DNA of 64,000 nt from Archaeoglobus profundus DSM 5631. GTDB lineage: Archaea; Halobacteriota; Archaeoglobi; Archaeoglobales; Archaeoglobaceae. Where the stretch lies: NCBI RefSeq assembly GCF_000025285.1, contig NC_013741.1:1364001-1428000 (forward strand), in the 5' to 3' direction. A program made the translations under genes and the position numbers. Positions 54,169 through 62,153 of this stretch are shown here, one piece after another (the first letter of the stretch is position 1; the number at the start of each line of letters is the position of its first letter). The notes below the pieces were generated by a model that did no database searches, was not told the origin of the DNA, and worked only from the letters and a program-made list of their open reading frames with translations.

Positions 54169-54446
54169 GTCTAAAGCACAGAATTATCAAATTCTTTGAA
54201 GAGCAAGATCCGATAAAAGAGGACTACAAGAAAATAAGAAGAGCATCATTGCTTTGTAGCATGATTGCGTTATTCTGCTTGGCAATGAGTGCCGTATTTT
54301 TAGTCTTTTTCGACGATGTAAAGCATTCGATAGTACTCTTGATATTCTATGCTATTTTCAACGAACAAGCTGAGATGTGGGATTTGGCAGAAGTCAGGAA
54401 GAAATTGTACGAATTAAGCGGTGGTGAGGAGTTATCAGGTGGTTGA
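54165..54446 (+). CDS. Small membrane protein of Element 2
   Basis: The 93-residue protein has two hydrophobic helices (about residues 28-48 and 53-66) flanked by charged helices. No family is recognised. Translation is coupled to the zinc-ribbon gene upstream. Confidence 0.6.
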   Translation: MSLKHRIIKFFEEQDPIKEDYKKIRRASLLCSMIALFCLAMSAVFLVFFDDVKHSIVLLIFYAIFNEQAEMWDLAEVRKKLYELSGGEELSGG

Positions 54447-54447
54447 G

Positions 54448-54675
54448 ATGCTGATAAGCGTTGAGAGGAGGAATTTATGTCCTCTCAAGACTACTATTTT
54501 CATAATCTGTCCTAAATGCGGTAGAAAAGGGAAATTAGGAGTAAAAAAGAAGAATGCATTCGGGCAGAGGAAGTATATGATAATTCACGAAGATGGCAAG
54601 TGCTATGTTTCTCCTCTCGACGGTGAGCTTTGGGAGGCTTTAGACAGGCTTTATTCTTCAATCAGAAAAACCTAA
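54448..54675 (+). CDS. Zinc-binding small protein of Element 2
   Basis: The 75-residue protein has ICPKCGRKGKLGVKKKNAFG, a zinc knuckle with basic residues, and a further Cys in GKCYVS. It may bind nucleic acid. ATG 54448 is the likely start; the frame is open to 54421. Its end overlaps the convergent AbrB-like gene. Confidence 0.6.
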   Translation: MLISVERRNLCPLKTTIFIICPKCGRKGKLGVKKKNAFGQRKYMIIHEDGKCYVSPLDGELWEALDRLYSSIRKT

Positions 54676-54841
54676 CTGTCATAACTTTATTTATCGTGTC
54701 AACTTCAACGAGAACCTCATTTCCATACTTCTCGATAAATGCTGGGAGATACAGCAAACAGAGTTTGCTGTTTCCGTTTCTCCTCTTGACCAATTTTCGG
54801 GTAAATCTTACGATTCCATTATCGATCTCCTCATACCTCAT
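54662..54841 (-). CDS. AbrB-like regulator of Element 2
   Basis: The 59-residue protein has RKLVKRRNGNSKLCLLYLP and GNEVLVEVDTINK, nearly the same as the first AbrB-like protein of Element 1. It is the only stand-alone copy here and is transcribed away from the structural operon, as expected for a control gene. ATG 54841 is chosen by alignment; the frame is open to 54928. Confidence 0.7.
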   Translation of the reverse strand: MRYEEIDNGIVRFTRKLVKRRNGNSKLCLLYLPAFIEKYGNEVLVEVDTINKVMTVRFF

Positions 54842-54886
54842 ATACCTGTAATACACCATTAGAGTATTGGGTGTTTCTGAAAGTAA

Positions 54887-54949
54887 GTGTATTTCGCTAC
54901 ACGAATGTCCACACAACAGTATATACATTTTTGTTCATAAGGCGAAATA
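54887..54949. promoter_or_regulatory. Divergent promoter region with inverted repeats
   Basis: The 170 bases between the AbrB-like gene and the VP1-like gene are AT-rich. GTGTA/TACAC (54887-54902) forms a small palindrome, and TATTTCGC (54890-54897) recurs inverted as GCGAAATA (54942-54949). These may be operators. A TATA-like TTAATTATATTATAATA follows at about 54951. Confidence 0.4.
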
Positions 54950-54986
54950 TTAATTATATTATAATACTATTTTTTATCGTGGTTTT

Positions 54987-55005
54987 GTTAGCAAGGGGGT
55001 GAGAA
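54987..55005 (+). promoter_or_regulatory. 19-nt leader/RBS block shared with Element 1
   Basis: This block is identical to 4292-4310. The GGGGGTGA run lies some nine bases from ATG 55012. Confidence 0.7.
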
Positions 55006-55011
55006 TGGGAG

Positions 55012-55407
55012 ATGAGGTTGGCAAGTTTGGTTGTAGGGATTGGTAGAAAAATTCTGAATGTTGGTAGAGAGAAATTAGCGTACAAGCTTGCAGAGAGGTA
55101 CGGCATCTCAAGAGAGGAGATAGAGGAAACGAAGATGGAATTTGTCGCTTGGGCTACTGAGCACAACAAGCCTTTGAACATGGCATCTTACATTGAATTC
55201 GTCAAGGATAGGAAGGGTACAGTAGGTCTCGTGGATTGGATCAAGGGAATAATAGTGCTGGCGATCTTGGGTGTTGGAGTTGCAATTCCGATTGTAGTGA
55301 ACACGGTTCAAAGCGTTTCTGTGAACGATACGACTACGCAGTTAGTTCTATCGTTCATTCCGCCAATCCTTGCTGTCACAATCCTACTTGGATTCTTAGG
55401 CAGGTAA
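55012..55407 (+). CDS. VP1-like major capsid-type protein of Element 2
   Basis: The 131-residue protein has a charged N-terminal part longer than in Element 1, then two membrane helices and the end LLGFLGR. Residues 73-131 match the Element 1 protein in 46 of 59 positions. Capsid proteins of fuselloviruses are cleaved to remove such an N-terminus, so processing here is plausible. It is the first gene of the structural run. Confidence 0.78.
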   Translation: MRLASLVVGIGRKILNVGREKLAYKLAERYGISREEIEETKMEFVAWATEHNKPLNMASYIEFVKDRKGTVGLVDWIKGIIVLAILGVGVAIPIVVNTVQSVSVNDTTTQLVLSFIPPILAVTILLGFLGR

Positions 55408-55414
55408 AGAGAAC

Positions 55415-55735
55415 ATGGACTTCCAGCTATTCATTTTTTTAACAGTAGTTGCAGTGGTTTTCATAGTTCTTGGGTTCAGAGTGTTCACTTTCTCGGTGAT
55501 TGGCTCTCTTACGATGATCATCTTGGGAGTGCTGGCGTTGCAAGGGATAACGCAAACCTACGCTTATCCCATTGAGAACAACACGAGCGTTGAATGGGTG
55601 AACATGACGGTAAACCTCCTCGAACCGCCATTGTCCTACGCAGTTCCTCTGATTTGGATTTTCATAGGTTTGGCTGGTTTGATCATCCCGATAACAAGCG
55701 GAGGTGGGAGAAGTGGCGGATACAAACTTGGTTAG
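55415..55735 (+). CDS. Membrane protein of Element 2, three helices
   Basis: The 106-residue protein has hydrophobic helices at about 4-24, 26-44 and 75-96. No family is recognised. It lies between the capsid-like gene and a soluble protein and may be a virion membrane protein. Confidence 0.65.
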   Translation: MDFQLFIFLTVVAVVFIVLGFRVFTFSVIGSLTMIILGVLALQGITQTYAYPIENNTSVEWVNMTVNLLEPPLSYAVPLIWIFIGLAGLIIPITSGGGRSGGYKLG

Positions 55736-56105
55736 TAATCAGAGCTTAAATCCTGTCGTCAGTCACATTCAGTTCCAAGAGAAGTACTATCAACCGGAAA
55801 CAGACTTAGTTACTTCTGACGTTACAAGGGCTTTTCTCAGCAGGGAAGGTGTCAATTTCGTTAGAAGAGGAACTCTGCTTGTTGCGATGCTCGAGAAGAT
55901 GGGATTCTATAATTCCGCTGAAGTCGTCAAAGAAATTCTTGGTGCTTATGCAATCGTGACTCTTGGAATGGGTAACTTTGCCTCTATGGTTACCAATTAC
56001 GCATGGGCGACAAGAGCGTTCAACTATCCGCAAGATATTCCGCAGGATGACCTCATGAAGAGCATGAAGACTGTTTTCGAGAAATTAACCCCTAAGAGGA
56101 GGTAG
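55713..56105 (+). CDS. Hypothetical protein of Element 2
   Basis: The product is about 130 residues, mostly helical, soluble, with NYAWATRAFNYPQDIPQDD near the end. GTG 55713 follows GGAGGTG by about seven bases; a GTG at 55704 is also in frame. It overlaps the membrane-protein gene. No family is recognised. Confidence 0.6.
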   Translation: MADTNLVSNQSLNPVVSHIQFQEKYYQPETDLVTSDVTRAFLSREGVNFVRRGTLLVAMLEKMGFYNSAEVVKEILGAYAIVTLGMGNFASMVTNYAWATRAFNYPQDIPQDDLMKSMKTVFEKLTPKRR

Positions 56106-56107
56106 GT

Positions 56108-56896
56108 ATGTCGAAGGTTAAAGGTGAAGAGGTTAGGCTTTTGGTTATTGGAGATGGATACATAAAGGAGAAGAAGGGTATCAAGCTGAAGGAGAGCGTA
56201 ATTATAACAGAGGATGGCAAAGGTTATCTTAGAACTCCCAAGATGGGAACGAGCTTGGAACTCTTCTTGCATGCTCATCTTGAGAGAGGCGATGAAGACA
56301 TCTCCTTGAACGACCTGTATCAGCGTTACTTTGAATTCTGCCAAGCTTACGATCTGGAGATTCTGAACTTTGACAAGTTCGTTAGAGGACTATCGAGGTA
56401 TGTTCCAATTGAGGAAGTCGTCGAGAAGGATGAAGAAGGGAAGAGCGTTGTCAAGTTGGTTGCGAAGGGCGTTTCTTTGACCAACAAAACCATCATGATC
56501 GAGAATGGAGCTGATAGATACTTCTACATAAAGAAAGGATTGTTCAAAAGAAAACAAATCCCGGTGTACGTAGTTGTAGAGGGCGTTCCTAAAACCTTGA
56601 GTTTCTCTGAGGTTAGAGGGATTGCAATCGATGGAGGAGGAAGCTTAAGGGTGATCGATGACGTTGGAATGGGGCAACTGCTAACGGAAACGCTATTGAT
56701 GGGTGCAACGATAGGCACTCAGAAGATTTTCAAGGATATTAAGTTCTTGGTGCTGATTGCTGTGGTTTTCTCAATGCTCGCCATGATATTCGGAATTTAC
56801 GACATGATCTACATGAACAACTTGGTAAAAGCCGTCCACAGCTTGCAGGGGCAGGTAAACTCTCTCGTCAACGCCCTTAAGGGTGTGATAACATGA
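56108..56896 (+). CDS. Membrane-anchored protein of Element 2
   Basis: The 262-residue protein has a soluble N-terminal part with a helical region, and near the C-terminus a membrane helix (about 215-233: FLVLIAVVFSMLAMIFGIY) and a short coiled-coil end. It may link virion or host membrane to the cytoplasm. It overlaps the next gene by four bases. Confidence 0.62.
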   Translation: MSKVKGEEVRLLVIGDGYIKEKKGIKLKESVIITEDGKGYLRTPKMGTSLELFLHAHLERGDEDISLNDLYQRYFEFCQAYDLEILNFDKFVRGLSRYVPIEEVVEKDEEGKSVVKLVAKGVSLTNKTIMIENGADRYFYIKKGLFKRKQIPVYVVVEGVPKTLSFSEVRGIAIDGGGSLRVIDDVGMGQLLTETLLMGATIGTQKIFKDIKFLVLIAVVFSMLAMIFGIYDMIYMNNLVKAVHSLQGQVNSLVNALKGVIT

Positions 56897-57279
56897 GGGT
56901 TGTTAGCAATCTTAAACAGGACATCAAGGAGATTTACGGAGAGAAGTTCGAACAGCTTGACTTCAAGTTTACAGTAATCTCGAAGAGCTATCCCTTCTTT
57001 ATTTCAGTTGTTTACAAGGCTAATTGCTTGAGCGAGATAATTTCGTTGTGCAAGGCAGTTCTTGACGAGGAGTATCTATCACCAGAGGAAGTTAAAAAGT
57101 TGATCAAGGATGCAATTATCGCTCAGCACTCACAGCTGATTGACTTGGCTGTTGATCTTGAACACCAGATGAACGAGATTTACTACTCTCAAATTCTCCC
57201 AGATCTGATCGAAGCTGGTTTCTTGACGAGATTTACTGTTCCTACTTACGTTTGGGAGGAGGATGAAGATGAGGAGTAA
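56893..57279 (+). CDS. Hypothetical helical protein of Element 2
   Basis: The 128-residue soluble protein is helical in its second half and ends in an acidic tail. Its end overlaps the ATPase start. It could be an ATPase partner by position. No family is recognised. Confidence 0.58.
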   Translation: MRVVSNLKQDIKEIYGEKFEQLDFKFTVISKSYPFFISVVYKANCLSEIISLCKAVLDEEYLSPEEVKKLIKDAIIAQHSQLIDLAVDLEHQMNEIYYSQILPDLIEAGFLTRFTVPTYVWEEDEDEE

Positions 57280-58243
57280 GGAGAGAGTAACTAACAGCGT
57301 TGTGGATATGATCAAATACGCTTACAATCCACCAGATGGCAGAAAAGCGTTTGTCGACTTCTTCATATTCTCTCCAGAGTTGATGAAAGGTGTTGGTAAG
57401 ACTTCTTTCGCTTTGAGAGTGATGTATCGAGTTTACGGCGATTGGGATGAGGCTTTGAACAAGCTCTACATGAAACCCGAAGATGCCATTCAGCTTCTCG
57501 TCGATCTAGTCAAGAAGAGGAAGAGGATCCCTGTTTTCGCAATGGATGATGTAGGAATGTGGTTGAGCGGTTTGACATTCAGCATGAGTAAGGGTAAGCA
57601 AAGACAAGCTATAACGAGCTTTTACGAATTCTACAATGCTATTAGAACGGTTTCCGCCTCATGCTTGTTCACCGCTCCTAAAAATGATATGCTGAGAACG
57701 TTGCTCGATCAGGTCAACTTCAGGATTGCGATATCACCCTATTCGGAAGAAATGAGCTTAGCGAAGATTTACAAGGTTAAGGCAACACCTATGTTCCAGA
57801 AATTCATCAAGACACATCACCAAGAGGTTTTCCCAATTAGGTTACCAGATGAAATATATCGCAAGTATGAGGAAAAGCGTTGGGATGCTCTTGAGTGGAA
57901 GGCGAATGAGTTAGTCAAAGTGTGGAGTGATGCAAAAGAGGATGTTCTCGAAGAAAGAATGCCTAATATAGTTAAAGAAGTATATATACCCACTACTCAA
58001 TCAGTAAATCCGTTAGATATATATAAAAATTATAGAATGGGAAGTCATGACACTTATGCGGATAGTGTAACTTTTCCAAAGGCATTATCTAAGAAATACG
58101 GTTTACACAAAGGTGATACTTTCGTTTGGATCGATGTAGGTTTTCCAATCGGTGTTCCAGACATTTATTTTGAAGAATTTATACAAACATTCTTTAAAAA
58201 GAAGGAGGAAGATGGCGATGCTGACATGGACAGTTCCAGCTGA
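57263..58243 (+). CDS. P-loop ATPase with C-terminal AbrB-like domain
   Basis: The 326-residue protein has a P-loop MKGVGKTSFA (Lys46) that lacks the first Gly of the classic motif, and Walker B IPVFAMDDVG (DD at 95-96), then a sensor-like LFTAPKN. It resembles the B251-type ATPases conserved in spindle-shaped viruses. Residues about 266-293 (YADSVTFPKALSKKYGLHKG) look like an AbrB/MazE hairpin. From about 57960 the codons turn more AT-rich than upstream, hinting that the tail was added. ATG 57269 is another start. Confidence 0.72.
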   Translation: MKMRSKERVTNSVVDMIKYAYNPPDGRKAFVDFFIFSPELMKGVGKTSFALRVMYRVYGDWDEALNKLYMKPEDAIQLLVDLVKKRKRIPVFAMDDVGMWLSGLTFSMSKGKQRQAITSFYEFYNAIRTVSASCLFTAPKNDMLRTLLDQVNFRIAISPYSEEMSLAKIYKVKATPMFQKFIKTHHQEVFPIRLPDEIYRKYEEKRWDALEWKANELVKVWSDAKEDVLEERMPNIVKEVYIPTTQSVNPLDIYKNYRMGSHDTYADSVTFPKALSKKYGLHKGDTFVWIDVGFPIGVPDIYFEEFIQTFFKKKEEDGDADMDSSS

Positions 58244-58487
58244 TTCTCCTCTTGCTCATCTATTAGCATTGATATTTTTCGGAGCTTGGGCGTGGGTAGG
58301 AGTCAACATGGCCTTCTCCTTCAGGAACTTCGAAATGGCTTGCAAGAAGCACAATTTGAACGATGTAGAAGTCTTCTTCAAGCCATACAAGAAATATCCT
58401 GATGAGGTTAAGCGGTTAGCTTGGAGAAGCTGGTTCAGCTTGGCTTTTTGGGTTTTGTGCACTAAATTGTTGATGTATGGTGGTTAG
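58212..58487 (+). CDS. Membrane protein of Element 2 downstream of ATPase
   Basis: The 91-residue protein has helices at about 13-32 and 67-85 with a charged middle. ATG 58212 follows GGAGG and overlaps the ATPase end; the frame is open to 58152. No family is recognised. Confidence 0.62.
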   Translation: MAMLTWTVPADSPLAHLLALIFFGAWAWVGVNMAFSFRNFEMACKKHNLNDVEVFFKPYKKYPDEVKRLAWRSWFSLAFWVLCTKLLMYGG

Positions 58488-58488
58488 G

Positions 58489-58821
58489 ATGGTTTTCGGG
58501 AAGATTAAGCAGAAGTTGTCGAGTTTGAAGATGGAAGGACAATTGGCGAAGAGTGCTGAGAAAAAATTGGAATTAGCTAACATGAAGAGAGAGGCAAGAA
58601 GATATGTTAAGCAAGCCAAGTCTGCTGGTGTTAATCTTTCTGAGGATGAAGCTCTCGCTTATATAAAGTCAAAGAGAAGAAAGGAGAGATTCTCGAAGTT
58701 GTTTACTTACGCTTCTCGTTCTTTTGGTAGTTTTGTAGGAGGTGGTAGGAGTATGGCGAGAAAGAGGAGTAGAAGGAGGAGTAGGAGAAAGGGTGGAAGG
58801 AGAAGAGGAAGGAGGAGGTGA
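58489..58821 (+). CDS. Basic nucleoprotein-like protein 1
   Basis: The 110-residue protein has a charged helical middle and a C-terminus of almost only Arg, Lys, Ser and Gly. Such tails bind DNA without sequence preference. SSV1 VP2 is a basic DNA-packaging protein, so genome condensation is inferred. ATG 58489 is two bases after the previous stop. Confidence 0.68.
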   Translation: MVFGKIKQKLSSLKMEGQLAKSAEKKLELANMKREARRYVKQAKSAGVNLSEDEALAYIKSKRRKERFSKLFTYASRSFGSFVGGGRSMARKRSRRRSRRKGGRRRGRRR

Positions 58822-58823
58822 TT

Positions 58824-58976
58824 ATGGCAAGAAGAAGGAAAAAGGATAGGTTGGGAAGGGTGATGAGTAAGGTTGCGAGAGGAAAGAAACTCTCGAGGCG
58901 GGATAGAGCGATCCTTAGTGGGGCTATTGATGGGGCTAAGAAGGCTCGTTCTGAAAGGAGAAAGAACAGGAAGTGA
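58824..58976 (+). CDS. Basic nucleoprotein-like protein 2 (50 residues)
   Basis: The frame starts MARRRKKDRLGRV after AGGAGGTGATT and ends RSERRKNRK. Nearly half of its residues are Arg or Lys. It shares the opening MAR[RK] and tandem position with the next protein. Confidence 0.65.
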   Translation: MARRRKKDRLGRVMSKVARGKKLSRRDRAILSGAIDGAKKARSERRKNRK

Positions 58977-58981
58977 TGATT

Positions 58982-59338
58982 ATGGCGAGAAAGAGGTTGT
59001 CAGGAACAAGATATAGAAAAAGGCAGAATGGTGGTAGGAAGAAGAGTAGAAGAAAAAATATTGCCAAAATCAAGAAGAAAGATCCAAGAACTGGTAGAAA
59101 AACATACTATTTGGGTTGGAGGGTCAAGGATACAGGAAAACCCGGATTGGATTCTGTTTCTGAATGTGAAAGAATTGCTAAGGCAATCTACAGAGACTAC
59201 AAAGCTGGAAGGCTGAACAAAAGGGAAGCTAATGGCAGATTTGCCAGATTGCACAATACTGTAATTCCTAAGGTCTTCAAAGGTAGAGAGAAAGTGAAAG
59301 CCCAGAAAGCGGTTGAAAAGTATTGGCACAAGTTGTAA
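58982..59338 (+). CDS. Basic nucleoprotein-like protein 3
   Basis: The 118-residue protein has a basic N-terminal third (MARKRLSGTRYRKRQNGGRK) and a helical C-terminal two-thirds. The ATG at 58982 matches the start of the 50-residue protein; two earlier start codons (58973, 58976) are in frame. It completes a run of three basic genes. Confidence 0.68.
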   Translation: MARKRLSGTRYRKRQNGGRKKSRRKNIAKIKKKDPRTGRKTYYLGWRVKDTGKPGLDSVSECERIAKAIYRDYKAGRLNKREANGRFARLHNTVIPKVFKGREKVKAQKAVEKYWHKL

Positions 59339-59348
59339 GGTGATTTAA

Positions 59349-61913
59349 ATGCCAGTTTATTATGGTGGGAGGGGTTTAGCACCTGGAACATATTACGGAG
59401 GAGGTGGTCTAAAGCCGGGAACATATACACCGAGTGGTTATACTCCTCCATCACCACCTTCTTCATCTTCAAGCGGTAGTAGTAGTTCATCTGGTGGAGG
59501 AAATGGTGGTGGAGGACATCCATCAGCCACTAAGGGAAGAGGACTCTGGGGTGCATCAGGAAAGCCGAGCGGTGGATCATCTGGAGGCAGTTCAAAATCA
59601 TCTTCAAGCTCTTCAAAGAAGACGAGTAGTGGAGGGAGCAAGAAAAGTTCTACTCCTCCTCAAGTAAGCAAGGGAAGAGGACTTTGGGGCAGTCCATCAG
59701 GTTCTGGAGGTGGTAACGAGATTTCAGGACTGATAGGAGGAGAAGGTGGATTAAGGGTTGCTGCTTCGAAAGCTAAGAAGGAAAAGATAGCTGAAATAGG
59801 ACAGATCCCTCCAGATGTAAAGATAGCAAGGACAGAATCGGAAATCAAGTCCAAGCCATATACAGAGCTTGAAGTTGAAGCTTACAAGCTGTCTAAGGAG
59901 TTAGAGAAGGAATACAATCAGCTTTTGATTGAAAAGCAGAAACTTGAGGAGCTGATGCTGAAAGCTCAAGTTCGCAACAATCCCTCTTTAGCAAGGCAGG
60001 TAAACGAAAAGATCGCTAAGTTCAATGAGAAGGTTGCAAAGTTCAATGAGAAGAGGGCAAAGCTGGAAAGAATGAGCAAGGAGCTTGAAGTTCGTGCTCC
60101 TCCAGAGGTCAAGTTCATTCAAACTATTTCCAAGATAAGAAGGGATTACGAGAAATACTTGGAATCTCAGAGGTTCGGTCCATTAAAAGGAGTTGGAATG
60201 GGAGTTTTCGACATTCTTACTGGTGCACCAATTATAGTAGCTGAAGATATACACAGAAAGAGGGCAGAAGGAGAAGCAAGGGCTGGTCTTACAAGTCCTA
60301 AAACATACTCTGAATTCTTAAGTATGCGTAATGAGGTTTTTGTCAGTCAAGTAGGTGAAAGCGTAGAATGGGCAAGGTCAAAACCGCATGAAAGCGTTCC
60401 TTACGTTGCCGCTTCGATAGTTGCAGGTGTAGGAATTGGCAAGGTTGGTGGAAGATCGATAGGTGTTGCCTCCGACATAGGAAGAAGCTTGAAGTTCAAG
60501 CTGACAGAGTTTAAGCCTACTGAGGCCTTGCTAATCACAGAGAAGGGAGCTAAGAAGATCAATCCGCAAGAACCTCTCATCCCACAGGTTGGACTCACCA
60601 AGCTTGAGACAATTAAACCAGTTGTCATGGAGACAACTGAGAAGGGATTGGTCAAGACTAAAGAAATGCTAACGCTTGTTGAGAAATCAGCTGGAGTCGG
60701 AAAGGCTTTGCAAATAAGCAGATCGGAAAAATCCGTTAGAGGAGCAGAGTTCAAGGCTAAGACAACAAGGCTTGGGTATCAGTTGGGAGGAGTAGAGCCT
60801 TTCGAGGTTCTCTACAAGTTCAAGAATCCATTAGGGCAGAAGGCTTATGCGAGAGTGCGTTATGGAGAAGGAGAGACTTCTGTCATGTTCAAATCCCCCA
60901 AGAAGTCAGGATTATTGAAGATTGCAGTTGAAGAAACTCACCCAATTGTTGAGAGGTTCGATGAGGCTTTTATCAAGCAGACTAAGCCAAAAGGAGGAAG
61001 AGGAGGGAGCAAGTCAGCAAGATCTGAAGAATTCAAGCCTGAAGAAATAGCAAGAGATTTCGAGGAGAAGGTTGGTTTTGACATATTCAAGGAACAGGCT
61101 AAGGCTAAGGAACAGGCTAAACCTACTGAGAGGACTTCTAAGGCTGAAGGGCAAGAGGTCAAAACAGTTGAGAGGACAACTGGAAGAGTTCACTACTTCG
61201 ACATAGACGTTGGAGAGTTCGTAAGGAGCGAGGTTATGAGAGGACCAAAGCCTTCGATGTTTACACCTGTAATGCCTATGGTTGCACCCGCTCTCAGCAT
61301 CCCCACAATGACGTCAATAGGTGGTTTAGATTTGCTGAATATTCCTCAAGTTTCTCCTGAAAAACCGAAAACGAAACCCGAAACTAAGCCGTTCGTCGAT
61401 TTGAGACCTTATGTAGGGACTGGAACTGGCACAGGAACAAGAGGGAGGACAAGGACAAATACAATCCCATTCGTTGGAACTGTTCCTGATATCACAGTTA
61501 CTACCGGCATAAAGCCGATCGAGGGAGTTAAAACCGCTCCATCTGTAACGACTACTCCTCCACCACCTAGCACTCCACCAAAACCTGTAAGTCCTATTCC
61601 CACCCTCGTTCCTCCATTCCTTGTCCCACCGATTCCTCAATTTGGAGGAGGAGTTGTTGGCACGACAGCAGGAGGAGTCAAGCCGACTGGTAGGAGAAAA
61701 CAATCATACGTTGGTTTACTTGCGGGATTTGCAGAATTAAACGCTTTCGAGTTGTTCACGGGTAAGAAAGGAGCTCATTTACTCGTTCCAGAGATTGCAT
61801 CTCCTTACTGGGAGAAATCTCTGGCAAGTGCAGGATTTGTTGAAGTTCCAACCGCTCAGGAGATTTTGGGTAGTAAGAAGAAAAAGAAGAAAGGGAGGGG
61901 GAAGAAGAAATGA
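59349..61913 (+). CDS. Large Ser/Gly/Pro-rich structural-type protein
   Basis: The 854-residue protein has a Gly/Ser/Pro-rich N-terminus (1-130) with a repeat KGRGLWG seen twice, then a coiled coil (about 165-250), two weakly hydrophobic stretches (275-365), a Pro/Thr-rich part (about 640-770) and a basic end KKKKKKGRGKKK. It resembles long virion or tail-type proteins in build only. Its stop overlaps the prepilin-like gene by four bases. Confidence 0.65.
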   Translation: MPVYYGGRGLAPGTYYGGGGLKPGTYTPSGYTPPSPPSSSSSGSSSSSGGGNGGGGHPSATKGRGLWGASGKPSGGSSGGSSKSSSSSSKKTSSGGSKKSSTPPQVSKGRGLWGSPSGSGGGNEISGLIGGEGGLRVAASKAKKEKIAEIGQIPPDVKIARTESEIKSKPYTELEVEAYKLSKELEKEYNQLLIEKQKLEELMLKAQVRNNPSLARQVNEKIAKFNEKVAKFNEKRAKLERMSKELEVRAPPEVKFIQTISKIRRDYEKYLESQRFGPLKGVGMGVFDILTGAPIIVAEDIHRKRAEGEARAGLTSPKTYSEFLSMRNEVFVSQVGESVEWARSKPHESVPYVAASIVAGVGIGKVGGRSIGVASDIGRSLKFKLTEFKPTEALLITEKGAKKINPQEPLIPQVGLTKLETIKPVVMETTEKGLVKTKEMLTLVEKSAGVGKALQISRSEKSVRGAEFKAKTTRLGYQLGGVEPFEVLYKFKNPLGQKAYARVRYGEGETSVMFKSPKKSGLLKIAVEETHPIVERFDEAFIKQTKPKGGRGGSKSARSEEFKPEEIARDFEEKVGFDIFKEQAKAKEQAKPTERTSKAEGQEVKTVERTTGRVHYFDIDVGEFVRSEVMRGPKPSMFTPVMPMVAPALSIPTMTSIGGLDLLNIPQVSPEKPKTKPETKPFVDLRPYVGTGTGTGTRGRTRTNTIPFVGTVPDITVTTGIKPIEGVKTAPSVTTTPPPPSTPPKPVSPIPTLVPPFLVPPIPQFGGGVVGTTAGGVKPTGRRKQSYVGLLAGFAELNAFELFTGKKGAHLLVPEIASPYWEKSLASAGFVEVPTAQEILGSKKKKKKGRGKKK

Positions 61914-62152
61914 TTAGGAATAGAAGAGGGCAGTTCACGATCGCTGGACTGTTCGCATTGCTTATTATGTTAGTCGTGAGTGTCAAGCTCCTACCTATGG
62001 TGTATCAATACTGCGAGGAAGGTGCTCAGTTAGCAGAATCTAAAGGAGATGCTCTAACAGCCTTCCTACTACGTTTAATCCCTGTTAGCATAGTTATAAG
62101 CGAGTTAATGGCAATTTACTACTACGCAAAACCGATAATAGTGAGGGAGTAG
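61910..62152 (+). CDS. Prepilin-like small membrane protein of Element 2
   Basis: The 80-residue protein matches the Element 1 protein at 4604 in 57 positions. RRGQFTIAGLF with a hydrophobic stretch fits class III prepilin signals. In Element 1 the gene follows the VP1-like gene directly, while here they are 6.5 kb apart, showing reshuffling of the module. Confidence 0.75.
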   Translation: MIRNRRGQFTIAGLFALLIMLVVSVKLLPMVYQYCEEGAQLAESKGDALTAFLLRLIPVSIVISELMAIYYYAKPIIVRE

Positions 62153-62153
62153 T

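Noticed and set aside
59434-59667. Alternative frames in the Ser/Gly-rich region of the large provirus protein
   Set aside because: Low-complexity codons give long open frames by chance; only the main frame continues for 854 codons.
61326-61703. Minus-strand frame opposite the large provirus protein
   Set aside because: Its Ser/Arg/Trp-rich composition reflects the complement of Pro/Thr codons; no start signal.
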